This document shows, one piece after another, positions 14,001 to 24,781 of a DNA stretch of 64,000 nucleotides. The stretch covers positions 1,031,799 to 1,095,798 of the forward strand of contig NW_021167089.1 in assembly GCF_003711515.1 (NCBI RefSeq), written 5' to 3'. The notes under the pieces were generated by a model that made no database searches, was not told the origin of the DNA, and saw only the letters and a list, made by a program, of their open reading frames with translations. Both the position numbers and the translations under genes were made by a program. Position 1 is the first letter of the stretch; every line of letters begins with the position of its first letter. This stretch comes from Sodiomyces alkalinus F11. Taxonomy: Eukaryota; Ascomycota; Sordariomycetes; Glomerellales; Plectosphaerellaceae.

Positions 14001-14611
14001 CTGGTGGGGGTGGACATGCCAATGGTAATAATGGTCATGGTCATGGTCATGGTCATGGTCATGGTCATGGTCATGGTCATAATCAGCGTTACAATGCGCC
14101 GGGGTCGGTCCGCGACTTTGACACGGGATCGATGCTGTCGTACATTCCGGATGATGTCTCGTCGATCCACGGGTCGACCCTTGGCGGAGCTGGCCTCAAC
14201 ACGACGTTCCCGGCGATGTTCTCGAGCTTCGCACCGGAGCAGTGGCCGGGCCTGCCGGGCGTACCGGTCGGTCGATCTGGCAACCGGAGGGGGGGACGCG
14301 GCACGGAAAGCGTCGCCGGCGAGAGTGTGGCGAATTCGGAATACACAGACGGGACGTCCAGTGTCATCGGCTCCAAGGGCGTCGGCCAGGGGGGCGCCAG
14401 TCTCGGTGCGGGCCTCCAGGATGCCATCCATGGCATGCGGCCGGCGTCGTACAGCCGCAGCGATCGGCTCTCGCAATACGTCACGGCGACGAGCAGCAGT
14501 CACCACCGCATGGGGCCGGGCAACGGGTTTGGTCACGGTCGCCGATACGACGACGACGAGAAGAGCGTTAGCACCGCTTTCCACAGCCAGGTCGGCGGCG
14601 GTTTCGACTGA
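11052..14611 (+). CDS. UPF1: ATP-dependent RNA helicase UPF1 (nonsense-mediated decay)
   Basis: Superfamily 1 helicase that triggers decay of mRNAs with premature stops. Three exons (11052-11341, 11448-12554, 12679-14611) give 1,109 residues. The N-terminus has an acidic stretch ([18 protein letters not shown]) and then the Cys/His-rich CH domain, starting at HACAYCGIHSP and including CLGCSKWFC and CYNCGNKN; this is the UPF2-binding module. The helicase core has Walker A GPPGTGKT (469-476), [11 protein letters not shown] (Ia), the DEAD-equivalent DESTQ (613-617, as in yeast), GDHKQLGPV (III), QYRMHP (IV), [15 protein letters not shown] (V) and [11 protein letters not shown] (VI). The C-terminus is low-complexity with an uninterrupted (Gly-His)8. 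Intron 2 contains 60 N, but the donor GTATGT (12555) and acceptor AACAG (12678) are both present and restore [12 protein letters not shown]. The coding sequence is therefore complete. Confidence 0.96.
12571..12630. other. assembly gap (60 N) within UPF1 intron 2
   Basis: The N run lies wholly between the predicted donor and acceptor of UPF1 intron 2, so the true intron length is unknown and the protein is unaffected. Confidence 0.95.
14033..14080 (+). repeat. (GGTCAT)8 hexanucleotide repeat in UPF1
   Basis: Eight perfect GGTCAT units in frame encode (Gly-His)8 at residues 918-933, in the low-complexity tail downstream of the helicase core. Confidence 0.95.
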
Positions 14612-16138
14612 AGTTTCTTTTTCTTTAGACGGCAGAGTGAATTAGCGTACGACGTATTCTGACGGATCCGGGGCTCGAGTGCCAGGAGTAGCGCACGACT
14701 CGCGCGTGGTGCCAGAAGAGACGACCATGAGCTCGCTGCTGCCCCAGCACCACGGCTCGACGCCCGGAACTTGTCGGTAGAGAGATATGGTCAACTGTGA
14801 CTGTGTCGGACAAGACAAAAGACGCGCTGTAGAGAATTGGCCCATGGGCAGACAAAGGCAACCTCGGCAGCTGGGACAGCTACCGGCTCGACTCGCGTTT
14901 CGCAGACACAGCGGGTGGTACGGTGACCTAACGAATCCATGGCCGGCTGTCAGGGCTGGGCGGCAATGATCAGGGACGGGTTGTCTCCCGGCCCAGTTGC
15001 CATAGGATCTATGAAGGAGGAGGATGGTGATGCATGGGTTGATCACCGGGGGCACAAAGAAGCTCAGGCGGGCGAGGCAGGGATGAAGATCTAGGGTTGA
15101 CGACTTCGCCACGGCAGCAAAGTTCTGAGGGGATACATCTGAGAAGTTTGCCAATGGGGGAATGAGGTGTTGATGCCGTGGTAGCTCCCTCCTGGCCACT
15201 CGAAGGAGGTCATCTTCGCGACTGTTTTCAACCCACTGACATGCAGTTTGTCCGATTCCCCAACCCCTCCATGGCTGGTCCGTTCGTTGGCATTCTGCCA
15301 CCCGCACACGCCCCTGTTAGTTATTAGCAGGCGGATGTGTGCGTGAGGAGGTTCTCGGTTCTCTTCCCAGGTGTTGGACATGATGGTCGCGTTCGGTCGA
15401 GCGCAATCTAGCCTTCATTTGCTGTCATAATCCCGACAGCCTAGCAGCAATCCGGAATCGGCCGAGTAGAATTACGGACCGCTAAGGGGTAGGTAGGTAG
15501 GTATGACTAGGTAGTTTTTAACAGGTCGCTCTTTTTTTTGCAAAATGTCGTACTGAAGCGTCAACATGGTTCTATGAGTGCACGCTGAGGTCCTAAAAAA
15601 AAAGGTACAGGGCAGCCTTCGTAGGTAAGGTACCTAGCGTACCTTAGCTTTCGGTTCATTTAAGCGGTTCGGCGTGCCTCGATTAGCGCTGAGAGCCTAA
15701 AGTTCTGCGGAGTACCAAACGGTGACTTCTCAACCAATCACCAACACCAGGGGTCAGGCACAGCCACAGCCACAGCCAGCCAGCCACACCAGAACCCCGG
15801 GCTAATAATCCATACGGTACCTTACCTTACTAATCAGTTCGGATAGGTATGAGGGCACTTGGCAGATACTGAGTATTCATACCTTTCTTTACCCACCTTA
15901 GGTACCGTACCGTAGGGAGGTGGGATAGAACATACGAATCGAGAGGCAATGGACTGTACGAAGTAGCCTTGACATAAATAAGGTACCTACTGCGTTGAGG
16001 GAACGGCGAGCATATAACTACCTTATTGATTTCTCTTGCCTTGATAACTACCTTACCTGATTACTCCTTACTGGAGTAAAAGACATGTCGTTTAGCAAAA
16101 CCACGTCCGATGTAACGAGATGCCAATGAACGACCGCC
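14612..16138. other. convergent intergenic region downstream of UPF1
   Basis: No gene I can support. A 96-codon frame (15381-15091, -) and a 221-codon frame (15307-14642, -) overlap each other in different frames and match nothing known. From 15480 to 16080 the sequence is rich in TAAGGTA, GGTACC and GTAGGTAGGTA words, and it includes a CCACAGCCACAGCCAG run near 15760. Confidence 0.5.
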
Positions 16139-17365
16139 CTAGTCCCGATTCCGCCGATGTCTCCGGTTCCTCCGCTTTTCCTCCGCGTACTCACTCCCGA
16201 CAGCGCTGGCCTCCTCCTCGAGAAGCCTATGATGGTAGCTTCGGGTGCCCAAGTCGCTTTCGTCACAGCCAGAACTGGGGACAGTACTGGGCGCCTCGAT
16301 CCGGTTCCCACGCTCCAAGCCAACGTCGCTCTCGGAGATGGTGCTGTGTCCCCTCTGGAAGCTGAAGTCTCGCCGCGACGAGCTCGCACGGGGCGGGTTC
16401 GCACGAGCCGCGCGTCCGCGTTCCTGCAGCCGCCGTGCCTCGGCGCGGATCCGTTCATTTTCCCGGCTCGCGGTCCTGTCGGCCGTGCTGTAGACCTTGC
16501 GAATGCCGCCGCCAGCCGGCTTCTTCGTCGGAGTCGACGTCGGGGTCTCCTCGCGGTGGGAGAGCAGGCTCGAGACCACCGTCGACTCGGCCGGGTTCGT
16601 GCTGCCGTCCCACTCGCTCGCCTCGGACTCCTTGTTGAGACCGCCGACGCGGGCGGGCTTTTCGTGGCGGTAGCTGCGGAGGTGTTTCTTGGCTTCGCGC
16701 TCCGCCTCTTCGTCGATGAGCTGGCCCGTTTCGTCCACGCGCCGTCCTCCTCCTCCGGAGGCGCTCTGCCTCTTCTCCTTGCGGCTGGCCTCGCGTTCCC
16801 GCTCCCGCTCCCGCTCCCGCCGCCTGCGCTTCTTCTCCCGCTTCTCGCGCGCCGCGATGTCGCTCGCCCCCGCCGTGATGCCGCTCAGCCCGGTCGAGTC
16901 GGTGACGGTGGTCTTGGCGTCGTCGAAGTCCTTGTAGATGCTTCCCCCGCCCAGATCCGTCGTCCGCGTCGCTCCCGAGAGCACGGTGCCGTTGGGTCCT
17001 TTGCGCCGCAGGACGGTCGATTTGTAGTCGTCCCAATCGTCTTCCTTGAAGTAAAAGCCGCCGTTGTTCGCCCAGAAGAAGAACCAGATGCCGACGCAGA
17101 CAAATGCAGCACCGATAAGGCCGAAAACGACGAAAACAGCTACGTTGTTGATGTCATGCGCATCCACGACGCCCGCGTGAGTGTCGAGGCGCTGGGGAGG
17201 GCCACCGTTGTCGTCTCCTTCGTCACGGGCCTTCAGGACGGACCCCGCGGCCAGCGAACCGAAGGAACTGAAGGCTGTTCCCGCAACATCGGAGGGGGAA
17301 GGAAAGCGTTCGGATAGGAAGACACGGGCTCGCTGGGTCAACTGAACGGAGACTGCCGGCGCCAT
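16139..17365 (-). CDS. single-pass membrane protein with basic cytoplasmic tail, function unknown
   Basis: 408 residues in one exon, start at ATGGCGCCGGCAG. Residues 1-70 have no clear signal sequence. Residues 74-98 (NNVAVFVVFGLIGAAFVCVGIW) are one strong membrane segment. It is followed by an aromatic/acidic stretch (FYFKEDDWDDYKSTVLRRKG), a glycine-rich part, and a very basic helix (KREKKRRRREREREREREA, about 173-197). The rest is Ser/Arg/Glu-rich and probably disordered, ending in RRNRRHRRNRD. I think proteins with this membrane-WDDYKSTVLRRKGPNGT arrangement are conserved in Sordariomycetes, and some are labelled as endosomal SPRY proteins, but I see no SPRY domain here and give no function. 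A 386-codon frame on the opposite strand is a GC-rich shadow. Confidence 0.75.
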   Translation of the reverse strand: MAPAVSVQLTQRARVFLSERFPSPSDVAGTAFSSFGSLAAGSVLKARDEGDDNGGPPQRLDTHAGVVDAHDINNVAVFVVFGLIGAAFVCVGIWFFFWANNGGFYFKEDDWDDYKSTVLRRKGPNGTVLSGATRTTDLGGGSIYKDFDDAKTTVTDSTGLSGITAGASDIAAREKREKKRRRREREREREREASRKEKRQSASGGGGRRVDETGQLIDEEAEREAKKHLRSYRHEKPARVGGLNKESEASEWDGSTNPAESTVVSSLLSHREETPTSTPTKKPAGGGIRKVYSTADRTASRENERIRAEARRLQERGRAARANPPRASSSRRDFSFQRGHSTISESDVGLERGNRIEAPSTVPSSGCDESDLGTRSYHHRLLEEEASAVGSEYAEEKRRNRRHRRNRD

Positions 17366-18194
17366 AGCTGAGTAGCCAACGTGGGTTGGCTTTGACTGGA
17401 ATGCAGAAGAATGTTGCAGCGGCTCTGAGGCCCGCAGGAGAACGTGTTTGATTCAGCTAGAAATCTAGCTGGTGCCGAGATGGGGGTTACCAATCAACAA
17501 CCCAAGAGAATGTAAGTTGTCTAAATTCTCTAGATTCTGGTGAGTGGATGCTTGGGATTAGAAGGAAATTCTCTTCTTTCGTTTCTGTAAGCGAAAACTG
17601 AGAGGAGAGACTTAGGGATAGCGTTGTAGGAGTCGAGAAAGAGGTCCTGGGCCTCAACAGCAGGTGTGGGGTTGAGTTGATACAAAGGGCCGGTGTTGCT
17701 GAAGAAACCGGGTGGTTGGACTCGAACAGGAAAGGTAAGGTACCCAATCTGCTTTGGTACTCGTACACTAGGTACCTTCCATAGCACCCATGGCTTGTAA
17801 GCTCTGTTAGGTACTTCGTCCTTCGGTATTCCCCACCTGTGACTACCCCTGATTACCTTAGCTCATCAACGAGCCTGACGAAGGGAAATCCAATGACGTC
17901 AAAGTAAACAATTTTATAGAGCTACCCTGGCAACCAGCTGGGACCAACCAAATCCCACCACGATATCGTACCGTGGATGGGCCTTTGCGGGAAACAGCTC
18001 ATGTCTTCTTGGCGGAGGAAGCGCCCGACAGTGATGAATTACAAAGTACACGTAGTACGAAGTAGTTACAACGTATAATTACATCTCATTCGACTTTATA
18101 CGGAGTTGTGATTGATCTGACCGTCCGTAAAACATTTCCTCACTTCATGGGAACACGCAAGACCTAAAGCGTGGGGCGTTTCTGACGCACTTTG

Positions 18195-18358
18195 TACCTA
18201 CCCGGGTTTAGGGGGGTATAGGACAGAGCCCGATAACTGGTCAGTCTGTCAACAGTCTTAGAACATCATGTCGACAGAAATTTCTCTGTCCTGGCTCTGG
18301 TCAGAGCAAAAGTCTCTGTCCGAGCTCTGACCTATAAACCCCCCCTCCCGGGTAGGTA
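18195..18358 (+). mobile_element. intact MITE-like element (copy B), 164 bp
   Basis: Begins TACCTACCCGGG and ends CCCGGGTAGGTA, a perfect 12-bp terminal inverted repeat. The similarity extends inward imperfectly (GGGGGGTATAGGACAGAGC on the left against GGGGGGTTTATAGGTCAGAGC on the complement of the right). Both ends carry TA, compatible with a TA target as used by Tc1/mariner elements, but no longer target duplication is visible. No coding capacity. A second copy, truncated at one end, lies at 8043-8157 in the opposite orientation. Confidence 0.8.
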
Positions 18359-18430
18359 GTTATTCATTACAAAGTACTTCGTCGCATGATAGTCCGTACA
18401 CCCTCTGGCTACCTTATGTACCTTACTCCA

Positions 18431-18472
18431 GGTACCTTAGGCACGGAGTAATACACTCCGTGCCTAGGTACC
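18431..18472. repeat. 42-bp imperfect inverted repeat (hairpin-forming)
   Basis: Perfect 12-bp arms TAGGCACGGAGT (18438-18449) and ACTCCGTGCCTA (18455-18466) flank a 5-base loop. With one bulged T the pairing extends outwards through GGTACC on both sides. It lies 73 bp from the MITE-like element. Confidence 0.85.
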
Positions 18473-19994
18473 GACCTCGTCTCTTTATTTTGTATCACGC
18501 CCCGTCCCATGGCGTCGTGATATCCAAGGTACGGTAGGTAGTCCGCCACGCCAGGCAAAATTGAGCCTTAATTGATAGTGTGGCCGGATAACGACTCGTC
18601 CACTAGCGAATACAGCCGAGAGCCATGGAATAAAATCATTATTGCCAACATAAACAATGACAACTTGGCACACAATTCATAACATTCGTCGCATCGAATC
18701 TCGTTACAAAAACCCTCATGTGTCAATTACAGCCCAATTACCCCTAGGATGCTGTCGGGGGCTGAACCCTCGGAGTGACTGTGATAGGAAGAGTTTCCCT
18801 TTCCATCAAGCGTCAAAGGGAAAGAGAGATAAAGAGAGAGAGAGAGAAGAAAACGAAAAGAAAAACAAAAGAAAGAAACCGCGACAAACAAAAAGGACAA
18901 GTGTGAGATATACCGAGTCACAGAGGAGAGCCAGTCAGATTTCTGCCTGGGGGTATTGGACTCAAAGAATGCAGGGGAAGAACAACCAAACGTGCCCTGC
19001 CGGTCATTCTCTAAATGTAGGTGGTCACAGCTAGGTATAGGGAGATACAGCGGCTGTAAACAACAAGACATACATGTTCGCCTGGTTCACGGCGGAAAAG
19101 GAAAAGGGCGCAGAAACAGGGATGCCCGAAGAAGTGAACCGAGGACATAGTCAAGGTACAAAGGAAAAGAGGGCAAAAAATAAGAGGAAGAAAAGAAGTA
19201 ATAAACATCCTGGGATTGACCTTTCCCTCCTGAAACCACCGAGGCGCGAACCTCCTGACTTTCGCCCACACAGAAAATGTCTATCTGATATGTTGATTTC
19301 TCTCTTGCATCCAGTTTCAGGACGGATGTAATACGAACAGCGTGAGGGCGAGAACAAAAATCGCTGGCATTGGCTCAGCCATATGCCTCCATTCGAAAGG
19401 CCGCGAGGGAAAATATGAAAAGAAAAGAAGGTCCGAATCCAACAGGGAGGAATGTGGAAAATAGGCCGCGTGATAAGCGTGTCGTGGAGAACAATCTGCT
19501 GCTGCTGAGGTCTTGAGGCTTGGTTGGGAAAGGCAACCAGATGTCTAACGTAGGAAGACATCAAAACCGGCCGTTGTCCCTTAGCCGCTCCCTGACCCCT
19601 CAAGAAGCCGAAGTCCAAAAGTCCAGCTGACCGAGTAAAGGCATCGAGCCCTTTCTCGGACGCAAGAAACAAGACACTCTCTCAACGGCCACTTCCCCCT
19701 CTGCCACGCCGTTTGGTTTCGGGGACCTCTTCAAACTTTCGTGATTTCCCGCGCTCCAGAATAGTATCGACATGGACCTCCGAGCACTAATAGCACAGGA
19801 ATACAGGGAAAATAATAAACCCAAAATATATCGCCACGATGGCGACCGGAATATAGACGCTGCAATGACCAGAAGAGAAACAAACAATAGGGGGGAAGAG
19901 AAACAAGAGGGTAAAATTGTCGCATGATGAAACCCCGCAGCGCTTTCGTCAAAACTTTCATTACTTTCGTTCTAATCGTCGTCATGGAGGCTAC

Positions 19995-21836
19995 TCAGAA
20001 GAAAGGGGGTCGGCCGCCGTAGCTTTCGTAAGGGTCGTACCCCGCTGGACCACGGTTCCAGGAGGAGGGGGCTTGGCTCGTCGCCCGCGTGCGGATGGGC
20101 AGCCGGTCCATTCGGGTCCGCCGGTCGTCGCTGTACACCGAGTCGTCCTTGTCGCTGATACGGCCATTGGCGGGCTGTGTGATGCTGATCTCACCGCCAT
20201 CCTGGCACTGGATCTCGGCCCCGCCGAGCTTGAGAGTCGCAGACCCTGTGACCCGTATCGTGATGTCCTCGTCCCCCGCCGACGACCTCGTCGTACGGGT
20301 CGTATTGCTCTGGCGATAGTCGCTCTCGTCACGACTCTCGCTGCTTCGGGTGGATCGGCTGCTCTTGTCGCTGCTGCGTTGGCCGGCTTTCCGGAGCATC
20401 TCGGCCGTCAAGGGCATGGTGTAGCTGCCAGCAACACCGTCCTGGTATGCAGTAGCGGCGCGAAACTTGTCCTCGTAGTCCAGGCTGTCTGCGCTGCCTG
20501 CGCTACCCCCATAGTACGAGTGACGCCGCCGGGAGTTCGTCGCCGGCTCGATGCGATACGCGGGGCCTTCTTCGTATGAGACAGAATCGCGCCGAGTTCG
20601 CGGCAGAACGGCGCCTTCGCCATAGGCGTAAGAGTAGCTGGCGGATCGCTCAGGGATCTCTCGGTACAGGGACTCGTCGCCGTCGAAGTCGCCGTCGTCG
20701 AAAGCAAACCCAAGGGGTTCCCTTCGCTGAACAGGCGGGGGTGGTGGGTGGGAAGGCGGTCCTCTAATGGCGCTCTGTCTCGGAGCCGCAGTGACAGGGC
20801 GTGGGGGCGGAGGCATGCGCCTCCTGTCCTCGTCATCGCGGTGCTTCTTCTTGGTCGAGGAAGGCCGCCTGGTGAGACTTGCGTCGTTCCCGTGGTCGTA
20901 GTCGTCAAAGCCGTACGAGGAGGATGTAGATCGGACGCCCATGGCGGATGATGGCCGCTGGAATCTCTGGGCCAGATGCTGATGCTGAGGGCCCTGCATT
21001 GCACTCGGGCCAAAGTAGTCGGCCGTGTGTGTCGGGGATTGCGCTATCGGCGGGTAGTGAGGTCCTGGACTCGGGCCATACGATGGCGGGGGGTATGAAG
21101 TTGGGACGTAGGGCGCTGGAGAGCGATGAGGCGGGGCGTGAAGAGGCGGCGGGTGATGAGGACCTGGCAGGTGATGAGGACCCGGCAGGTGATGAGGAGG
21201 CGGGTGATGAGGAGGAGGAGGCTGGTGAGGAGGGTACCACTGCATGTTGGAGGGAGGTGGACGGGAACCCGTTCCGTAGTAGCTGGGAGGCCGCGTAGTC
21301 AGAGCTCGAGGTCGTGGCGCAGAAGACGGACTGACTCCGTAGAAGGACGATTCGTCTCCCATGCTTGTCGACCTTCTGTAATGGTCCTGAGAGTGCGAGT
21401 GCGAGTGCAGTACAGGCGCCGTTTTCGAGGACCTTGTCGTCGGGCGTCCGGAGGGTTTCTTGGAAGATCTCGGCCGATCCCTGTCCCTGTCCCTTTCTGC
21501 TCGTTCGCCATCCCTGTACCTTTCTCTCTCCCCGTCTCTTTCCCTTTCTCGATCCATTTCCCTTTCCCCTCTGGCGCGCATCTTGGCCTCCCGTTCTCTT
21601 CTCGACAAGCTTATGGGGTGGACGGTGGAGTCGGAATCGGTGAAGCCGTGATGAGGTGAGGATGAGCCAGACCTACTCCTCGACCTGTCTCTGCGCGACT
21701 TGCCTGTGCTGGGTCTTTTCCTAATGGGACTGGGCGCCTCGGAGACGGCGTATCTCTCAGTTCCTGCGATGACCGATCCTGTATCTTCGTTGGTGTCTTC
21801 GACGTACGAGACACGGGGTGGTTTCAGAGGCGGCAT
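19995..21836 (-). CDS. proline- and Arg/Glu-rich unknown protein
   Basis: 613 residues in one exon, start MPPLKPPRVSYVEDTNED. Residues about 40-150 are Arg/Ser/Glu-rich with a run of RE/RD dipeptides (MDRERERDGERERYRDGER). Residues about 185-265 are a Pro/His-rich tract with repeated PGPHHLPGPHH units. The middle has TRRPSSTKKKHRDDEDRRRMPPPPRP. Only the last 120 residues look folded: EDITIRVTGSATLKLGGAEI, followed by DGGEISITQPANGRI, and then an Arg/Tyr-rich end PYESYGGRPPFF. I do not recognise the family; the short beta-rich C-terminal module is the part most likely to be conserved. No membrane segment or signal peptide. Low complexity explains the long antisense frames in this region. Confidence 0.7.
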   Translation of the reverse strand: MPPLKPPRVSYVEDTNEDTGSVIAGTERYAVSEAPSPIRKRPSTGKSRRDRSRSRSGSSSPHHGFTDSDSTVHPISLSRREREAKMRARGEREMDRERERDGERERYRDGERAERDRDRDRPRSSKKPSGRPTTRSSKTAPVLHSHSHSQDHYRRSTSMGDESSFYGVSPSSAPRPRALTTRPPSYYGTGSRPPPSNMQWYPPHQPPPPHHPPPHHLPGPHHLPGPHHPPPLHAPPHRSPAPYVPTSYPPPSYGPSPGPHYPPIAQSPTHTADYFGPSAMQGPQHQHLAQRFQRPSSAMGVRSTSSSYGFDDYDHGNDASLTRRPSSTKKKHRDDEDRRRMPPPPRPVTAAPRQSAIRGPPSHPPPPPVQRREPLGFAFDDGDFDGDESLYREIPERSASYSYAYGEGAVLPRTRRDSVSYEEGPAYRIEPATNSRRRHSYYGGSAGSADSLDYEDKFRAATAYQDGVAGSYTMPLTAEMLRKAGQRSSDKSSRSTRSSESRDESDYRQSNTTRTTRSSAGDEDITIRVTGSATLKLGGAEIQCQDGGEISITQPANGRISDKDDSVYSDDRRTRMDRLPIRTRATSQAPSSWNRGPAGYDPYESYGGRPPFF

Positions 21837-22120
21837 GATCTATGGGTCGAATCTTTGTGTCGCTAGTGGGCGAATTGACCCGTGCTCTCGAAACGGGGGC
21901 GCGGTGGATATTGGAGGGAGAGGCGGTGAAGCCTCAGTAAGAGGCGGACGCTTACGATGGTCGCAATATGGTTCAGGCAGTTGGGGTAGACAGAAGACGA
22001 AAACTTGTGCAGGAGACAAAAGTGGGAGCGGGTAACTTTTTGTGCGAGGGAAAAGAAGTGACGGTAAAGATGCAAGAGGGAAGGGTGCGTCCGACCAAAG
22101 GGTGGAGGGGACGAAGGGAA

Positions 22121-22158
22121 GGGGGGGGGGTGTGTGTGTGCGTCTGTGTGTGTGTGTG
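22121..22158. repeat. poly-G and (TG)n microsatellite
   Basis: A G10 run is followed by TG repeats with one CGTC interruption, upstream of the minus-strand gene that begins at 21836. Confidence 0.9.
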
Positions 22159-24763
22159 GGCGTTCGCTGTATGGACGTGGGGAGGCAGGGCGTCGACAGG
22201 AATTGTGTTGCAGCTTGCCTTGATGAGTGAGTGACTGGGGCCGGGTCAGGGTGGGCCGGATTAGGCTTCTGGCACCAGTTAACGTCCAAGTCGCTTAGGC
22301 CGGGATGCCCAGTGGGATCACCTTGGGCTTGGACAGGGGTATCCCTTCCGTAACGGTTAGTCGGTGCTGCTCAAATGCCTATTACGGGAGTATACGTATA
22401 CTGGATGATGTGTGTGTCTTACTGGGTTGCGAATAGGGAACATGAAGGGTATTGAGGGAAAAGAAGAAGAAAAAGAATAAGAGCAAGAAAATAATAAGTA
22501 GAGAGGGGATAAAATTGTAAAGAGTAGGAGAAAGGAAGAGAGATGAAGGTTGTATGTAGGAGTGAACAGAGATGAGACACCAGACCAGCAAGTTATAAAG
22601 GGAGGGCAGAATAAGTAACGGAGAAAGAAAACCAATATCAAAAGTCCATCGTTCTTTCTCGGATTTTTATAAAGTACTCACTAAGTATGTCTACGTGATT
22701 AATGAACCACGATTTGGTACGCTGGAAGAAGCTGCGGTCCATTCCTTCCTGCCACCTGATGGATAACCAGGAGGAGGGTACATGGTACTGGTATATATAA
22801 CGTATGCGCGGTTATGCTGTGCGTATGGGTAATAAGAACCTTGGATATCTAACAAAGGGCGGGAAAGAGATCGGATTAACTTGGGATGATTTTTTGTGAC
22901 TGTGGTCTAAACAACAAACAGTACGGAGTAATACAGCAGGGACAAATATACGAATATATCTCGCATATGGTAAGGGATCAAATGTGAAGCCCGGCTTTTG
23001 GGGAAGGAAAGGTTTGGGGCGGGAAGGTGGAAGGGGTGAGGCGGGAAGTGGGAGGCAGGACATGCGTCATTAGGCCGTTGACAGACAAAACAGTCAAACA
23101 TTCTGCGCCTTTGCATAGAGCGAATATAGGGACAAGACTCACCTGTTTGAGCCAACCTGTCTACCTTATTCATCCGATCATCTTTTTTAGCGGGTTTCAA
23201 GTTCCTGCTAGTTGAATGTTTCTTATATTTCTAACTCTATACCGGGATGTTGGGAAGGTGTTTGCCATCCGTGTATACATTCTTCAATTGTTCTCCGCTG
23301 CGATACTCCTCTCAGCACCTTTAAAGTACAATCCACAAGATAAAATGATCTGGCAGGGAGGGAGAGAGGGCGAGAAGCAGGGAGTGGAGGGGTACGGATA
23401 CACAGGGAGGGGTATATTATGTACGAAGTGCGTTGTATGGTGAGTACCGCAGTGTTATGTATACCAATTTCAAGGCGAGGCGGAGGGGTAGACGACACGA
23501 CACGACTATCAGGTAGGGAATCTGAATCATCTGGGGCACAGGAATAGATGGCAATGACGGGTACACAGTCAGAACAGTCAGACGGATTTGTCTGTGGAGC
23601 TGGTTGAACCCGATAAGACCGGACAGACACGTTTTTCTAGGCCTTCCAAACTAAGGTGCCCATGGATTCCAAGAAACTAGGTACAGGTAAGGTAGGTAAC
23701 AAATCCCCAGAGATACGGGACGGTGATCCATGCGTCCCGTTATTGTGTACAGCGTACAAAATACAACAAGTCCCAAGCCTACCTAAACATACCCTGATTG
23801 AACCTATGAATACAAAGAGAAAGAGAGAACTTCCGGGTTGGAAATGGTGCCTTTGGATAGGGCGGGATCATACTCGATTAAAAATGCCAACCGCCTGGTT
23901 GATTCAGATGTACATGTACAACGTAGCTGCCGTAAAAGGGCATCTTTCGTACCACATTTAAGCGTGAGTAAGATAGGTACCTTAGGTAGGTAGAGAGAAA
24001 TGCTCTTTTCCTCCGTCCATACTTTGTAGGCTTGTGGCTCCCTCCACACTCAACTAACATATCTCAAGTCTCACACATTTTCTGTCTGTGAAAGTAATCA
24101 ATTTGTACGAAGTATTAAATGCTTTCTTTTGTATAACAACAATATCTCTGTCGACAATGGGGCAATGGGCCAAGCTCGGGTTCCGCTGGGTCCACAGTCC
24201 AAAAACCACGGCACGAGTCAGGCCCAACTGTGGAGAAATGAAGAACCTTGTGTACCTCGCCTCTTCCCGTTCGGCCCCCGGCCCCAAGGATCGGCTTCCT
24301 CGAATGGGGGCCCAGAAGCTCTTTATCGTCGCCCATGAAACGGACCAGGAGGCGGCACTCGACCACATTGTGATGGGGTGGTCCCGACACCGGATACCCG
24401 GCCAAAATGGATGCTCCGAGAGTCTTTAAGAATTTAACGAGACTGAATCGGGGTGTCTAAATAGAGGACGTGCTTCAGCATCGAGGCTTGGTGGTTCCCG
24501 TGACATTTGGGCGTCGCTCTCTCTGTCTCCCTCTCCACGCCGCCGCCCCCAACCCCAACCCCATTCCGTTTAATAATGCCTGACATGGGTTAGATTTGAC
24601 TTTTGGGTATCAATGGAACGGACGGGCCGAACATTTAAGGGTCGAACTGCGGATTGGCCGACAGAGATTCCAGAGGTGGGTCAGGTGAACAACGCGGGCA
24701 CTCCCCTAAGGTACCTGAGGTAGGTACCTTACGTTGTAAGCACTGTCTACCTTATTATCCCTA

Positions 24764-24781
24764 CCTTACCTTAAGGTAAGG
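24764..24781. repeat. perfect 18-bp palindrome of the TACCTTA family
   Basis: CCTTACCTT followed directly by AAGGTAAGG, inside a 70-bp cluster of TAAGGTA and GGTACC words. Confidence 0.9.

Larger units (their letters stand above)
17366..19994. other. 2.6 kb intergenic region with MITE-like element
   Basis: No gene seen. Contains the intact MITE-like element (18195-18358), the imperfect inverted repeat at 18431-18472, several TACGAAGTA/TACGGAGTA words, and a GA-rich tract near 18820-18900. Frames of 60-173 codons at 18.7-19.9 kb overlap on both strands and have no family resemblance. Confidence 0.5.

Noticed and set aside
14642..15381. Frames of 221 and 96 codons (-) downstream of UPF1
   Set aside because: Overlap in different frames, no motif; an AACTAACAG near 15312 looks like an acceptor but no matching exon structure could be built.
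16157..17317. 386-codon frame antisense to the single-pass membrane protein
   Set aside because: GC-rich shadow frame; the minus-strand frame has the membrane segment and coherent composition.
18657..19887. Several frames of 64-173 codons on both strands
   Set aside because: Mutually overlapping, rich in simple GA or TC repeats, no family likeness.
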